Shown here in pieces: positions 22,654 through 30,911 of a stretch of DNA of 42,428 nt. Each line of letters opens with the position of its first letter. Position 1 is the stretch's first letter. Location of the stretch: positions 1-42,428 of the forward strand of contig QHTB01000198.1 in NCBI GenBank assembly GCA_003220615.1, given 5' to 3'. This DNA comes from Candidatus Rokuibacteriota bacterium. GTDB taxonomy: Bacteria > Methylomirabilota > Methylomirabilia > Rokubacteriales > CSP1-6. The notes below the pieces were generated by a model. It had not been told where the DNA came from and did no database searches. It saw nothing but the letters and a program-made list of their open reading frames with translations. A program made the position numbers and the translations under genes.

Positions 22654-23999
22654 AGGTAATCCTCGAGGCGGACGGCGTCCTTCGCGAAGTAGCGGATGCG
22701 CTCGTACTGGCTCCGCGGCACGCCCTCGGGAATCGTGGCGTCGATGCCGAGCTTGGCCGTGGTCGGCAACCCGCCCTTGCCCAGCGCCCACGCCTTGACG
22801 CTCGGATCGATGTGCTTGCCGCGGGCACCCGGGATCACGAGCACGTCGTGGTCGGCCTGCACGCGAAACGTCATGGCCCAGTCGAGCTCGTCGGGATCGT
22901 AGATGTTGATGTCGTCGTCGGTGACGATGGCGAGCTTCACCTCGGCCACCGAGAGCAGCGCGAGCAGCGCGTTCTTACCCTCACCCGGCCGCTTCTTGAT
23001 CGACGCGACGAGGGTCCAGTAGCAGCAGCCACCGATCGGCGCGCGAATCGCGACCGGCTGGACGCTGGCCACGCGGAGCGCCTGCAGCCCGGCCGCCTCG
23101 ATCACGGGCGCGGCCAGCCAGTCGTTCTCCCACGGCATCTGCAGCATGTAGAAGATCGGATCGCGCCGGTGCGTGATGCACTTCACGCGGAAGACCGGAT
23201 TCCACTTCACGTCGCCGGTGATGTGGCTGAACTCGCCGAATGGCCCCTCGTCGGTCGTCCAGCCGATGGGCAAGAGCTCGCCCTCCAGCACCAGCTCGGC
23301 GTCGGCCGGGACTTCGAGGTCGACGGTGCGGCACTTCACCAGCTCCACCGGAGCGCCGTGCAGGCCGCCCGCGACCGCGAGCTCGTCGACGTCGATGGGC
23401 GCCTTGTACGAGGCGGCGAGCATCTCGTAGGGATGGACGCCGACGGCCACGGCGATCTCGAGCGGCCGCCTCTGATCGAGCGCGCGCTGGTAGTAGAGGC
23501 GCATGTCGGACGGCGAGACGAGGTCGATCCCGGTTTCCCTCGGGGTGCGGTACATCATGCGGTACGAGCCGACGTTGCGGCCGTACTCGGGGTCCTTCGA
23601 GACGACCAGCGTCGCCGAGATGTACGGCCCGCCGTCCTTGACGTGCATGAGGGGAATCGGGATCGACGTGAGGTCGGCGCGGTCGCCCTCCCAGACAACC
23701 TCCTGGCACGCGCCGTCCCTGACGAGTCGCGCCTCGATCGGATTCTTGATGCCGCTCTCGAAGCGCGGCGCGATGTCGCGCTCCGAGCAGCCCATCGCCA
23801 GGGCCAGACGCTTGCGCGTCGAGACCAGGGCGCCGGCCACTCGCCAGTCGGGGTAGCCCGCGATGGACTCGAACAGCGTGGCCTCCCGGGCCTGGGCGGC
23901 CAGCGCCGAGAGATGCCGCGGATCGACGGGCTTCTTGACGTGCTTGAGCTCGCCGGCGGCCTCGAGCGCACCGAGAAAATCGCGAAAGCCCTGCTTCAC
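22650..23999 (-). CDS. UbiD family prenylated-FMN decarboxylase
   Basis: A 449-residue (de)carboxylase of the UbiD family, which uses prenylated FMN to decarboxylate aromatic or alpha,beta-unsaturated acids in the cytoplasm. The N-terminal FRDFLGALEAAGELKHV, the flavin-region SYRMMYRTP and the acidic active-site stretch TDEGPFGEFSHITG fit the family well, as does the length. The start is GTG 23999; a 32-codon ORF ends on it. No UbiX (prenyl-FMN synthase) gene is in the window. The element at 24149-24162 lies 150 bases upstream in the same relative orientation as in front of the Rid gene. Substrate unknown. Confidence 0.92.
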   Translation of the reverse strand: MKQGFRDFLGALEAAGELKHVKKPVDPRHLSALAAQAREATLFESIAGYPDWRVAGALVSTRKRLALAMGCSERDIAPRFESGIKNPIEARLVRDGACQEVVWEGDRADLTSIPIPLMHVKDGGPYISATLVVSKDPEYGRNVGSYRMMYRTPRETGIDLVSPSDMRLYYQRALDQRRPLEIAVAVGVHPYEMLAASYKAPIDVDELAVAGGLHGAPVELVKCRTVDLEVPADAELVLEGELLPIGWTTDEGPFGEFSHITGDVKWNPVFRVKCITHRRDPIFYMLQMPWENDWLAAPVIEAAGLQALRVASVQPVAIRAPIGGCCYWTLVASIKKRPGEGKNALLALLSVAEVKLAIVTDDDINIYDPDELDWAMTFRVQADHDVLVIPGARGKHIDPSVKAWALGKGGLPTTAKLGIDATIPEGVPRSQYERIRYFAKDAVRLEDYL

Positions 24000-24094
24000 G
24001 ACGATCTCAGGCCTTCACGGGGACGTAACGCTTGACGGACTCGCGGATCGTCGACCGCTTCGTCGGGCGGGATGATGTCGGGCACGTACGGCAT
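23996..24094 (-). CDS. Possible 32-codon ORF, or frameshifted remnant, before UbiD
   Basis: ATG 24094 opens a 32-residue frame (MPYVPDIIPPDEAVDDP...) whose TGA overlaps the UbiD GTG in a GTGA junction. From about codon 17 another frame reads TIRESVKRYVPVKA and stops at 24007. That tail looks more protein-like than the continuation in the first frame. Either a real coupled leader peptide or a small gene broken by a one- or two-base change is possible. Confidence 0.3.
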   Translation of the reverse strand: MPYVPDIIPPDEAVDDPRVRQALRPREGLRSS

Positions 24095-24148
24095 CGAGGC
24101 GTGAGCGTATCACGGCCCGCGCTGGTCGAGCCGCCTATGCCGCGCGAT

Positions 24149-24162
24149 ATAGAGATCTCTAT
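24149..24162 (-). promoter_or_regulatory. Perfect 14-bp palindrome, second copy of the shared element
   Basis: ATAGAGATCTCTAT is a perfect palindrome. Read on the minus strand it continues ATCGCG and matches the element at 17823 over ATAGRGATCTCTATATCG. It lies 150 bases upstream of UbiD on the minus strand and 47 bases before the plus-strand lipoprotein gene, so it could serve either. CTGACG just upstream (minus strand) with TATATC could make a promoter with a short spacer. Confidence 0.55.
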
Positions 24163-24208
24163 CGATCGTCAGATTTACGCGGGCGGTGCGACCGTCTACG
24201 CTCGACCG

Positions 24209-24421
24209 ATGAATCGCGCCGTGACGATCGCCATGCTCGGCCTCCTCGTGCTCGCGTCGACCAGCTGCACGATGATCGCGCCCACGACGCCCGAGGCCAT
24301 CACGCCGGAGAAGTCCACGCCGCAGGAGCAGGCGCCGCCGGCGCCCGCGCCGCGCGGGCCCGCGCCGCGACGTGAGCGCCTGCGCACCGTCGGCGTCGAC
24401 GCAAGCGTGACGCTGGCCTAG
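24209..24421 (+). CDS. Small Pro/Ala-rich lipoprotein
   Basis: A 70-residue exported protein. Residues 4-20 form a hydrophobic signal (VTIAMLGLLVLAS) ending in TSC, an acceptable but not ideal lipobox. After the Cys comes a short TMIAPTTPEAITPEKS segment and a Pro-Ala-Arg-rich, probably disordered tail. The open frame above it is not coding-like; ATG 24209 begins the signal directly. No domain is recognised. A GC hairpin follows 12 bases after the stop. Confidence 0.5.
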   Translation: MNRAVTIAMLGLLVLASTSCTMIAPTTPEAITPEKSTPQEQAPPAPAPRGPAPRRERLRTVGVDASVTLA

Positions 24422-24432
24422 CTCCTCCTCTC

Positions 24433-24460
24433 GCGTCGCGCCAGCGCGCCGACGCGACGC
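24433..24460 (+). terminator. GC hairpin after the small lipoprotein gene
   Basis: GCGTCGCG (24433-24440) and CGCGACGC (24453-24460) are perfect inverted arms around a 12-base loop, starting 12 bases after the lipoprotein stop. There is no T-tract, so termination is uncertain. Confidence 0.4.
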
Positions 24461-24544
24461 AAGTTCCCTGCCCCAAAGTTCAGCACGACGAAGACGATTG
24501 CTCACCGTCCGGGCGCGCCCGCTCCGCTGTCCCACGGCATCGTG

Positions 24545-24574
24545 TTGATTTCCCGTCGTTCGGGATGGTATATG
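24545..24574 (+). promoter_or_regulatory. Putative promoter of the BMP importer / ring-opening operon
   Basis: TTGATT (24545-24550) and, after 18 bp, TATATG (24569-24574) with an upstream TG one base away (extended -10). The likely start site is near 24581, about 60 bases before the ATG at 24640, leaving a leader that contains short tandem repeats. Confidence 0.5.
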
Positions 24575-24614
24575 CCTTGCTCCGTAGGCCTTGCTCCGCA
24601 GGCCCTGCTGGATC
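24574..24614 (+). repeat. 14-bp tandem repeats in the operon leader
   Basis: GCCTTGCTCCGTAG (24574-24587), GCCTTGCTCCGCAG (24588-24601) and a diverged third unit GCCCTGCTGGATC (24602-24614) lie in the predicted 5' leader, 26 bases before the binding-protein ATG. Confidence 0.7.
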
Positions 24615-24639
24615 ACTCAGCTCCAGAGGAGGACACGCC

Positions 24640-25644
24640 ATGTCGCGACGGTTCCCCGTGGCTCTCGTCGTCGCCGTTCTCGCGCTCACGCTCGGCGCCG
24701 GCGGCGCCACTTCACAGGCGGGCAAGGTCGCGATGCTGCTCCCGGGCAGCATCAACGATCAGAGCTGGAACGCCGCCGGCTATTCCGGCCTGGCCAGGCT
24801 GAAGGAGCGCGGCGTCGAGATCGCCTACTCCGAGAACGTCCAGGCCGCGGACCACGTCGAGGCGATGAAGGACTACGCCCGGCGCGGCTTCAGCCCGATC
24901 ATCGGCCACTCCGGACGCTTTCTGTCCGCCGCGCAGCGCGTGGGGCCCGAGTTCGAGAAGACGACCTTCCTGGTCGGCTCCGGCTCGGGTGGTCAGAACA
25001 ACGTGATCTCGCTCGACGTCGCCAACGAGCAGTACGCGTACCTGGTCGGCGTGCTGGCCGCCCGGATGTCGAAGACGGGCAAGATCGGCGCGGTAGCCGG
25101 GCTCGAGGGATTGCCCAACATGGTCGCCAGCATGGGCGGCTTCCGTCTCGGCGCCAAGAGCGTGCGGCCCGAGATCGAGGTGAAGATCATCTATCTCCAG
25201 TCGATGGAGGATCCGGCCGCGGCCAAGGAGGCCGCGCTCTCGCTCATCGCGGGCGGCGCCGACGTGATCGGCGGCAAGCTCAACGCCGGGCACGCGGGGA
25301 TCATCCAGGCGGCCAAGGACAAGGGCGTGTTCGCCGCCGGGCGTTCGGTCGGCCACACGGCCATCGCGCCCGAGCGCGTGCTGACGAACATCGACGAGCG
25401 CTGGGGCGACATCTACGTCGCCGCCGTGTCCGAGCTGCGCGCCGGCAAGCTCAACGGCAATTACATCCCGTACGGCTACAACACGCCGACGGCCGGCGCC
25501 GACCTGCGGTACTCGACGGACCGCTCGCTGAATCCCGCCGTGCCGGCCGGCGTCGCCGCCGAGCTCGAGACGGTGAAGAAGAAGATCGCGTCCGGCGAGA
25601 TCAAGATCAAGCCGACCAAGGACGACGCGCGCGGCGGCGCCTGA
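24640..25644 (+). CDS. BMP/PnrA family ABC substrate-binding protein
   Basis: A 334-residue exported binding protein of the BMP (basic membrane protein / PnrA) family, whose known members bind nucleosides and related rings. It has a Sec-type signal (residues 1-26), then KVAMLLPGSINDQSWNAAGY, the typical opening where a Trp stacks on the ring ligand. ANEQYAYLVGVLAA is also diagnostic. GAGGAGG precedes ATG 24640; the longer frame is not needed. It starts an eight-gene operon with its ATPase, two permeases and four ring-catabolism enzymes, so the ligand is probably the cyclic substrate of the amidohydrolase. Confidence 0.93.
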   Translation: MSRRFPVALVVAVLALTLGAGGATSQAGKVAMLLPGSINDQSWNAAGYSGLARLKERGVEIAYSENVQAADHVEAMKDYARRGFSPIIGHSGRFLSAAQRVGPEFEKTTFLVGSGSGGQNNVISLDVANEQYAYLVGVLAARMSKTGKIGAVAGLEGLPNMVASMGGFRLGAKSVRPEIEVKIIYLQSMEDPAAAKEAALSLIAGGADVIGGKLNAGHAGIIQAAKDKGVFAAGRSVGHTAIAPERVLTNIDERWGDIYVAAVSELRAGKLNGNYIPYGYNTPTAGADLRYSTDRSLNPAVPAGVAAELETVKKKIASGEIKIKPTKDDARGGA

Positions 25645-25682
25645 TCCCGCGCTCGACTGATCCAGGCGCGCACGGGGCAACG

Positions 25683-27221
25683 ATGCTCCGCATGCTCGGT
25701 ATCACGAAGTCCTACGGCTCCGTGCGCGCCAACCGTGGGATCGACCTCGTCGTCCCGCCGCGGACCATCCTCGGGCTCCTCGGCGAGAACGGCTCGGGGA
25801 AGACCACCCTGATGAACGTGCTGTTCGGGCTCGTCAGGCCCGACGCCGGCACGATCACGTTCAAGGAGCGGCCGCTCGCCGATCACACCCCTCGCGAGGC
25901 GCTCGCCGCCGGCATCGGGATGATCCACCAGCACTTCATGCTCGTGCCGGCGATGACGGTCACCGAGAACGTCATGCTGGGCTGGGACGCCGCCGGGCGC
26001 TGGCTGCGGCCGGCCGCCGTGGCCGAGCACATCCGGACGGCAAGCCACCGGTACGGCCTCGACCTCGAGCCGGACGCTCGCGTCGGTGCGCTGCCGCTCG
26101 GCGGCCAGCAACGCGTCGAGATCGTGAAGGCCATTCTCCGGGGCGCCGAGCTGCTCATCCTCGACGAGCCCACCTCGAACCTGAGTCCGCCCGAGGTCAG
26201 CGGCCTCCTCGACGTCCTGCGCCGGCTGCGCGACGAGGGCCGGTCGGTGATCTTCATCTCCCACAAGCTCGGCGAGGTGCTCGCCGTGTGCGACGAGGTC
26301 GTGGTCCTCCGCGACGGCGCGGTGGCCGGCCGCGCGCGCGCCGCCGACACCGACCGCGCCAAGCTCGCGCGCATGATGGTGGATCGCGACGTGAGCGCGC
26401 CCATCGCGCGCGAGGAGGGCGCCGCCGGCGCCGAGCGGCTCGTGGTGGCCGACCTCGTCGCCAGCGACGCGACCGGCGTCGAGCGGCTGGGCGGCGTGAG
26501 CTTCTCCGTCCGGAGCGGCGAGGTGCTCGCCGTGGCCGGCGTGGACGGCAACGGCCAGGCCGAGCTGGTCGACGTGATCGCCGGCCTGCGTCGCCCCACG
26601 CGCGGCCACGTGTTCGTCGACGGCGCCGACGTGACCGCTCGTGGCGTAACGGGCCGGCGCCAGGCCGGGCTCGCCCACATCCCCGCCGATCGTCATACGA
26701 CGGGCCTGGTCGGCGACATGACCGTGAGCGAGAACCTCGCCTTCCGCGATTGCGACGGGCCGCCGTTCCGCCGGGGACCGTGGCTCGACTTCGGCGCCAT
26801 GCGCGCCGCGGCGACCGAGCGCATCGCGCGCTTCGGCATCCGGGCCGGTGGCCCCGACGTCGCCGCGCGCACGCTGTCGGGTGGCAACCAGCAGAAGCTC
26901 GTGCTGGCCCGCGAGCTCACTCGCCGTCCAGGCGTGCTGGTCGCGGCGCAGCCGACTCGGGGCCTCGATCCCGGCGCGACCCGCTTCGTGATCGACGAGG
27001 TGCTCGCCGTCCGCGCCAGCGGTGGCGCCGTGCTCTACGTGTCGACCGAGCTCGAGGAAGCGCTCGTCGTCGCCGACCGGATCGCCGTCATGTACCGCGG
27101 CCGCTTCGCCGGCGTGATGCGTCGAGACGCCGTCGACATCACGCGCCTGGGCCTCATGATGGCGGGCGCGCTGAGCGAGTCGCCCGACGCCGCCGCCCTC
27201 TACGGGCGGAAGGCGCGTTGA
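25683..27221 (+). CDS. Double-domain ABC ATPase of a BMP-type (nucleoside/ring) importer
   Basis: A 512-residue ATPase with two nucleotide-binding domains, as in YufO/NupO and RbsA-type proteins. Domain 1 is canonical: GENGSGKTT (34-42), LPLGGQQRVEIVKAI and LLILDEPTSNLSP. Domain 2 has lost catalytic residues in a way common to this family: GVDGNGQAEL in place of Walker A and AAQPTRGLDPG in place of Walker B, while LSGGNQQKLVLARE is kept. It should power the two permeases downstream. ATG 25683 is used; a second in-frame ATG lies at 25692. The gap from the binding-protein gene is 38 bases. Confidence 0.93.
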   Translation: MLRMLGITKSYGSVRANRGIDLVVPPRTILGLLGENGSGKTTLMNVLFGLVRPDAGTITFKERPLADHTPREALAAGIGMIHQHFMLVPAMTVTENVMLGWDAAGRWLRPAAVAEHIRTASHRYGLDLEPDARVGALPLGGQQRVEIVKAILRGAELLILDEPTSNLSPPEVSGLLDVLRRLRDEGRSVIFISHKLGEVLAVCDEVVVLRDGAVAGRARAADTDRAKLARMMVDRDVSAPIAREEGAAGAERLVVADLVASDATGVERLGGVSFSVRSGEVLAVAGVDGNGQAELVDVIAGLRRPTRGHVFVDGADVTARGVTGRRQAGLAHIPADRHTTGLVGDMTVSENLAFRDCDGPPFRRGPWLDFGAMRAAATERIARFGIRAGGPDVAARTLSGGNQQKLVLARELTRRPGVLVAAQPTRGLDPGATRFVIDEVLAVRASGGAVLYVSTELEEALVVADRIAVMYRGRFAGVMRRDAVDITRLGLMMAGALSESPDAAALYGRKAR

Positions 27222-27222
27222 C

Positions 27223-28269
27223 GTGCCGCCGGCGAGCCGGCGCATCGACCTCGCCGCCGTGCGCGCGCTGGCGCCGCCGCTGCTCGCCGTGCTCCTCGCG
27301 TTCGGCGTCACCGGGATCCTGATCGTCGCCGCCGGGAAGAACCCGCTGCTCGCCTACTGGTCGCTGGCCCACGGCGCGTTCGGCTCGTGGGACCGCATCG
27401 CCGTCGGCCTGAACCGGGCCACGCCGTACGCCCTCACCGGCGTCGGCATCGCGCTGTGCTTTCGCGCGCGCGTCATCAACATCGGCGGCGAGGGCCAGCT
27501 CGCGCTCGGCGGGCTGGCGGCGACCTGGGTCGCGCTCCACATGGTGCCGGCGCCGCGTCCGATCGCGACGCTCTGCGCGCTCGGCGGCGGCGTGCTGGCC
27601 GGCGCTGCCTGGGCCGGGCTGGCCGCCGGCATCCGGCTCAAGCGCGGCGTCCACGAGGTCCTCGCCACCCTGCTCCTGAACTTCGTCGGGCTCTTGATCG
27701 TGAGCGAGGTTCTGCAAGGCGATCTCGGTGAGCCCGGCTCCGGCTTTCCCCAGTCTCCGCTCCTTCCCGCGGCGTCGTGGCTGGGGCGGCTCGTCCGCGG
27801 GACCGATCTGCACGTCGGCGTGCTGATCGCGCTGGCCGCCGTCGCGGTCGGCCACGTCGCGCTCTGGCGCACGCCGTTCGGCTTTCGGCTCCGTATCCTC
27901 GGTGCCAGCGCTCCCGCCGCGGCCTACGCCGGGATCTCACCGGCGCGCGCGCTCATGTCCGTGATGCTGCTCTCGGGCGGACTGGCCGGTCTCGCCGGCG
28001 CCATCGAGGTCCTCGGCGTGCACTACCGGTTGATCGACGGCTTCGCCCACGGCTTCGGCTTCAACGCCGTGGCCATCGCGCTCCTTGGCGGCCTCAATCC
28101 GCTCGCCGTGCTGCCGGCCGGACTCTTCTTCGGATTCCTCGAGACCGGCGCCGTCGCCATGCAGCGCGCCGTCGGCGTGCCCACGCCGCTCGTGGCGGTG
28201 ATCCAGGGGCTCACGATGGTGTTCGTGCTCTCGGCGATGGGACTGACCGCCGGCCGGCGACGCGTGTGA
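27223..28269 (+). CDS. BMP-type importer permease 1
   Basis: A 348-residue inner-membrane permease of the branched-chain/BMP (YufP/NupP) type with eight or more helices. FRARVINIGGEGQLALGG and the late SGGLAGLAGAIEVLGVHYR are family marks. The GTG start lies one base after the ATPase stop. Its stop overlaps the next permease in a GTGA junction, so equal amounts of both channel halves are expected. Confidence 0.92.
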   Translation: MPPASRRIDLAAVRALAPPLLAVLLAFGVTGILIVAAGKNPLLAYWSLAHGAFGSWDRIAVGLNRATPYALTGVGIALCFRARVINIGGEGQLALGGLAATWVALHMVPAPRPIATLCALGGGVLAGAAWAGLAAGIRLKRGVHEVLATLLLNFVGLLIVSEVLQGDLGEPGSGFPQSPLLPAASWLGRLVRGTDLHVGVLIALAAVAVGHVALWRTPFGFRLRILGASAPAAAYAGISPARALMSVMLLSGGLAGLAGAIEVLGVHYRLIDGFAHGFGFNAVAIALLGGLNPLAVLPAGLFFGFLETGAVAMQRAVGVPTPLVAVIQGLTMVFVLSAMGLTAGRRRV

Positions 28270-29189
28270 CCGAGTTCCTCGCCGCGACCATCCGGATCGC
28301 AACGCCGCTCGTGTTCACGGCGCTCGGCGGGATTCTCTCCGAGCGCGCGGGCGTCTTCGCGGTCGGCCTCGAAGGCATGATGCTCGCGGGAGCGTTCGCC
28401 GGCGTGATCACCGCGTTCCTGTCCGGCTCGATGCTGGCGGGCGTCGCGGCGAGCGTCCTCGGCGGCGCCGCCATGGCCGCGCTGGCGGCCGTCGCCACGA
28501 CGCGCTTTCGCGCCGAGCAGATGGTGACCGGCCTCGCCGTCAACATCCTGGCCGTCGGCCTCACGAGCTTCCTGCTGCGCGGCCTGCTCGGCCACGGCGA
28601 AGCGCCGACGATCCGCGTCTCGCCGCTGGCCGCGATGCCGGTGCCCGGGCTCGCGTCACTGCCCGTGCTCGGGCCGGTGCTCTTCAGCCAGCCCGTGCTC
28701 ACCTACGTGGCTCTTGCGGCCGCCGTCGCCATCTACGTGTTCCTCGTGCGCACGCGGCCGGGACTCACGCTGCGCGCTGTCGGCGAGAATCCCGCCGCCG
28801 CGTTTGCCGGCGGCGCCGACCCGCTCCGCGTCCGCATGCTCGCGGTCACCTGTGGCGGGGCGTTGGCCGGTGTGGGCGGCGCCGTGCTCTCGCTCCAGCA
28901 GGTCGGCACCTTCACCGACGCCATGACCAACGGCCGCGGCTACCTGGCGCTCGCCGCCATCATCGTCGGCCGCTGGATGCCGTTCGGCACGCTGCTGGCG
29001 TGCCTGCTCTTCGGCGCCGCCGACGCGCTCCAGCTCCGCGTGCAGGGGCTGCGGCTGCCCGTGAGCTCGTACGTGATCCAGATGACGCCGTACGTCGTGT
29101 CGCTCGCGATGCTTGCCGGCTTCGGCCGCACGGCCCAGCTGCCCGCCGCCATCGGCACCGCGTTCGCGCGCGATCGCCCGTCGTCGTGA
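28266..29189 (+). CDS. BMP-type importer permease 2
   Basis: A 307-residue inner-membrane permease of the YufQ/NupQ type. TALGGILSERAGVFAVGLEG near the N-terminus and VGRWMPFGTLLACLLFG near the C-terminus are typical. GTG 28266 overlaps the previous stop by four bases (GTGA). It completes the transporter; the ring-opening amidohydrolase gene follows after 56 bases with its own GAGGAG ribosome site. Confidence 0.92.
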   Translation: MTEFLAATIRIATPLVFTALGGILSERAGVFAVGLEGMMLAGAFAGVITAFLSGSMLAGVAASVLGGAAMAALAAVATTRFRAEQMVTGLAVNILAVGLTSFLLRGLLGHGEAPTIRVSPLAAMPVPGLASLPVLGPVLFSQPVLTYVALAAAVAIYVFLVRTRPGLTLRAVGENPAAAFAGGADPLRVRMLAVTCGGALAGVGGAVLSLQQVGTFTDAMTNGRGYLALAAIIVGRWMPFGTLLACLLFGAADALQLRVQGLRLPVSSYVIQMTPYVVSLAMLAGFGRTAQLPAAIGTAFARDRPSS

Positions 29190-29245
29190 CGCCGTCCAGG
29201 CACAACTGATCCGCCGCTGCGATACTCGCTCTCGAGGAGACGACG

Positions 29246-30331
29246 ATGCAACGCATGGAGATCCATCGGCTGCCCACCGCCGGCCCCGACGACGTCAGCG
29301 GGCTGGCCCGGCTCATCGACGACGGCACCGTGCCCGCCCGCGACGTGATCGCAGTGCTCGGCAAGACCGAGGGCAACGGCTGCGTGAACGACTGGAGCCG
29401 CGGGTTCTCGACGGCGGCGTACGCCGCCTTGCTCGCGACGCGGCTCGGCACCACGCCCGACGCGGTGACCTCGCGCGTGCAGTTCATCATGTCCGGCGGC
29501 ACCGAGGGCATCATCACGCCTCACGTGACGGTCTTCGTGCGACGAGACGTCGACGCGACTCCGCGCCCCGGACGCGGGCTCGTGGCCGGCGTGGCCAGCA
29601 CGCGGGTGTTCAAGCCCGAGGAGCTCGGCACGACGGTCCAGATCCGCGAGGTCGAGACGGCGGTACGAGCGGCCATGACCGACGCGTCCATCCGAAACAT
29701 CGCCGACGTCCACTTCGTCCAGATCAAGTGCCCGCTGCTCACGGCCGAGGCGATCAGCGCCGCCACCGCTCGCGGGTTCCGCGTGGCGACCACGAGCACC
29801 TACGGCTCCATGGGCTACTCGCGCGGAGCCTCGGCGCTCGGCGTGGCGCTGGCGCTCGGTGAGGTGGAGCGCGACGCGGTGAACGACGCAGTGGTCTGCA
29901 AGCGCTGGGACCTCTTCTCGCGCGTCGCCTCGACGTCGGCGGGCGTGGAGCTGTCCCACTGCGAGCTGATCGTGCTCGGCAACGCGGAAGGCTCGGCCAG
30001 CGACCTGGTCATCGGCCACGACGTGATGGAGGACGCGATCGATGCCGGCGCCGTCCGGCGCGCGATGCGCGCCGCCGGGTGTGACGGTGACGGCGCCGGA
30101 CGCGTGGTGGGCGTCTACGCGAAGGCCGAGGCGTCGCCCACCGGCCGCATCCGCGGCCGCCGCCACACGATGATCGACGACTCCGACATCAACCACACGC
30201 GTCACGCCCGCGCCGTCGTGGGCGGCGTGATCGCATCGGTGATCGGCGACCCGATGGTCTACGTCTCGGGCGGGGCCGAGCACCAGGGGCCGAGCGGCGG
30301 CGGGCCCGTCGCCGTCATCGCGCGGCGATGA
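29246..30331 (+). CDS. Ring-opening amidohydrolase (cyanuric acid hydrolase / barbiturase family)
   Basis: A 361-residue member of the AtzD/TrzD and barbiturase family, which hydrolyses cyanuric acid to carboxybiuret or barbiturate to ureidomalonate. The fold has three similar domains, each giving a Lys-Ser pair to one central site; here Lys40 (GKTEGNG), Lys161 (QIKCP) and Lys293 (YAKAEAS), with Ser83 (SGGTEG), Ser231 (TSAGVE) and Ser341 (SGGAEHQG). Length is as expected. GAGGAG precedes ATG 29246. It is followed by three overlapping genes resembling later steps of cyanurate breakdown, which favours cyanuric acid or another carboxybiuret-yielding ring; barbiturate is not excluded. Confidence 0.93.
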   Translation: MQRMEIHRLPTAGPDDVSGLARLIDDGTVPARDVIAVLGKTEGNGCVNDWSRGFSTAAYAALLATRLGTTPDAVTSRVQFIMSGGTEGIITPHVTVFVRRDVDATPRPGRGLVAGVASTRVFKPEELGTTVQIREVETAVRAAMTDASIRNIADVHFVQIKCPLLTAEAISAATARGFRVATTSTYGSMGYSRGASALGVALALGEVERDAVNDAVVCKRWDLFSRVASTSAGVELSHCELIVLGNAEGSASDLVIGHDVMEDAIDAGAVRRAMRAAGCDGDGAGRVVGVYAKAEASPTGRIRGRRHTMIDDSDINHTRHARAVVGGVIASVIGDPMVYVSGGAEHQGPSGGGPVAVIARR

Positions 30332-30726
30332 GCGTGAGCGTCCCGCTGGCCGTTAACGGCACGCTGATGCGCGGGCTCGAGCTGAACGAGAACCTGCTCG
30401 CCGCCGGCGCGCGCTTCGTCCGCGAAACGACGACGGTGCCGCACTATCGCCTCTGGTCGATCGGCGACCGCCACCCCGCGATGATCCGCGTGAAGGAGGG
30501 CGGCGCCGCGATCGCCGTGGAGGTGTGGGACGTCCCGGCCGCCGGCCTCGCTCAGGTGCTGCTCCAGGAGCCGCCTGGACTCTGCGTCGGCAAGGTCAGC
30601 CTCTCCGATGGCCAGGAGACTCTCGGCGTCCTCGGTGAGCCTGCGCTCTGCGAGGGCCAGGTCGAGATCACGCGCTGGGGCGGCTGGCGCGCCTACGTCG
30701 CGGCGCGCGCCGGGAGATCGACGTGA
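30328..30726 (+). CDS. Free-standing allophanate-hydrolase C-terminal-type domain protein
   Basis: A 132-residue protein that matches the C-terminal domain of allophanate hydrolase (AtzF/DUR1,2): [14 protein letters not shown] at the start, [10 protein letters not shown], then [24 protein letters not shown] and the closing [12 protein letters not shown]. In full-length enzymes this domain follows the amidase and is reported to take part in decarboxylation of the N-carboxy product. Here it stands alone. Its ATG overlaps the ring-opening hydrolase stop (ATGA), and its own stop overlaps the AtzG-like gene. I infer a decarboxylase or carboxyurea-handling role between ring opening and the amidase, perhaps replacing AtzH. 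Confidence 0.85.
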   Translation: MSVSVPLAVNGTLMRGLELNENLLAAGARFVRETTTVPHYRLWSIGDRHPAMIRVKEGGAAIAVEVWDVPAAGLAQVLLQEPPGLCVGKVSLSDGQETLGVLGEPALCEGQVEITRWGGWRAYVAARAGRST

Positions 30727-30911
30727 GTGCGCTCCCCCGCGTCACCGAGGCCGACGTCGATCGGCTCGCCGAGCAGGTCGGCTTGCGCATCGATCCCACG
30801 GATCGGCCCGACGTCGCTGCGGCGCTGGCGGTGTTGCTCGGCGCCGCCCAGCTCGTGATGGAGTTCCCGCTGCCCGAGGACGTTCACCCCGCTCCCGTGT
30901 TCAAGCCATGA
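30723..30911 (+). CDS. AtzG-like small amidase subunit (DUF4089)
   Basis: A 62-residue helical protein that fits the AtzG/DUF4089 family: EADVDRLAEQVGLRIDPTDR, cut at the helix break, and the closing [15 protein letters not shown], which is almost the family consensus. AtzG is the GatC-like partner that stabilises the AtzE amidase. Start GTG 30723 overlaps the previous stop (GTGA) and its stop overlaps the AtzE-like ATG (ATGA), so it is translated in step with its likely partner. Confidence 0.88.
   Translation: MSALPRVTEADVDRLAEQVGLRIDPTDRPDVAAALAVLLGAAQLVMEFPLPEDVHPAPVFKP

Noticed and set aside
24591..25682. N-terminal extension of the BMP-type ATPase
   Set aside because: The extension runs across the BMP binding-protein gene out of frame; the ATPase family begins at ATG 25683.
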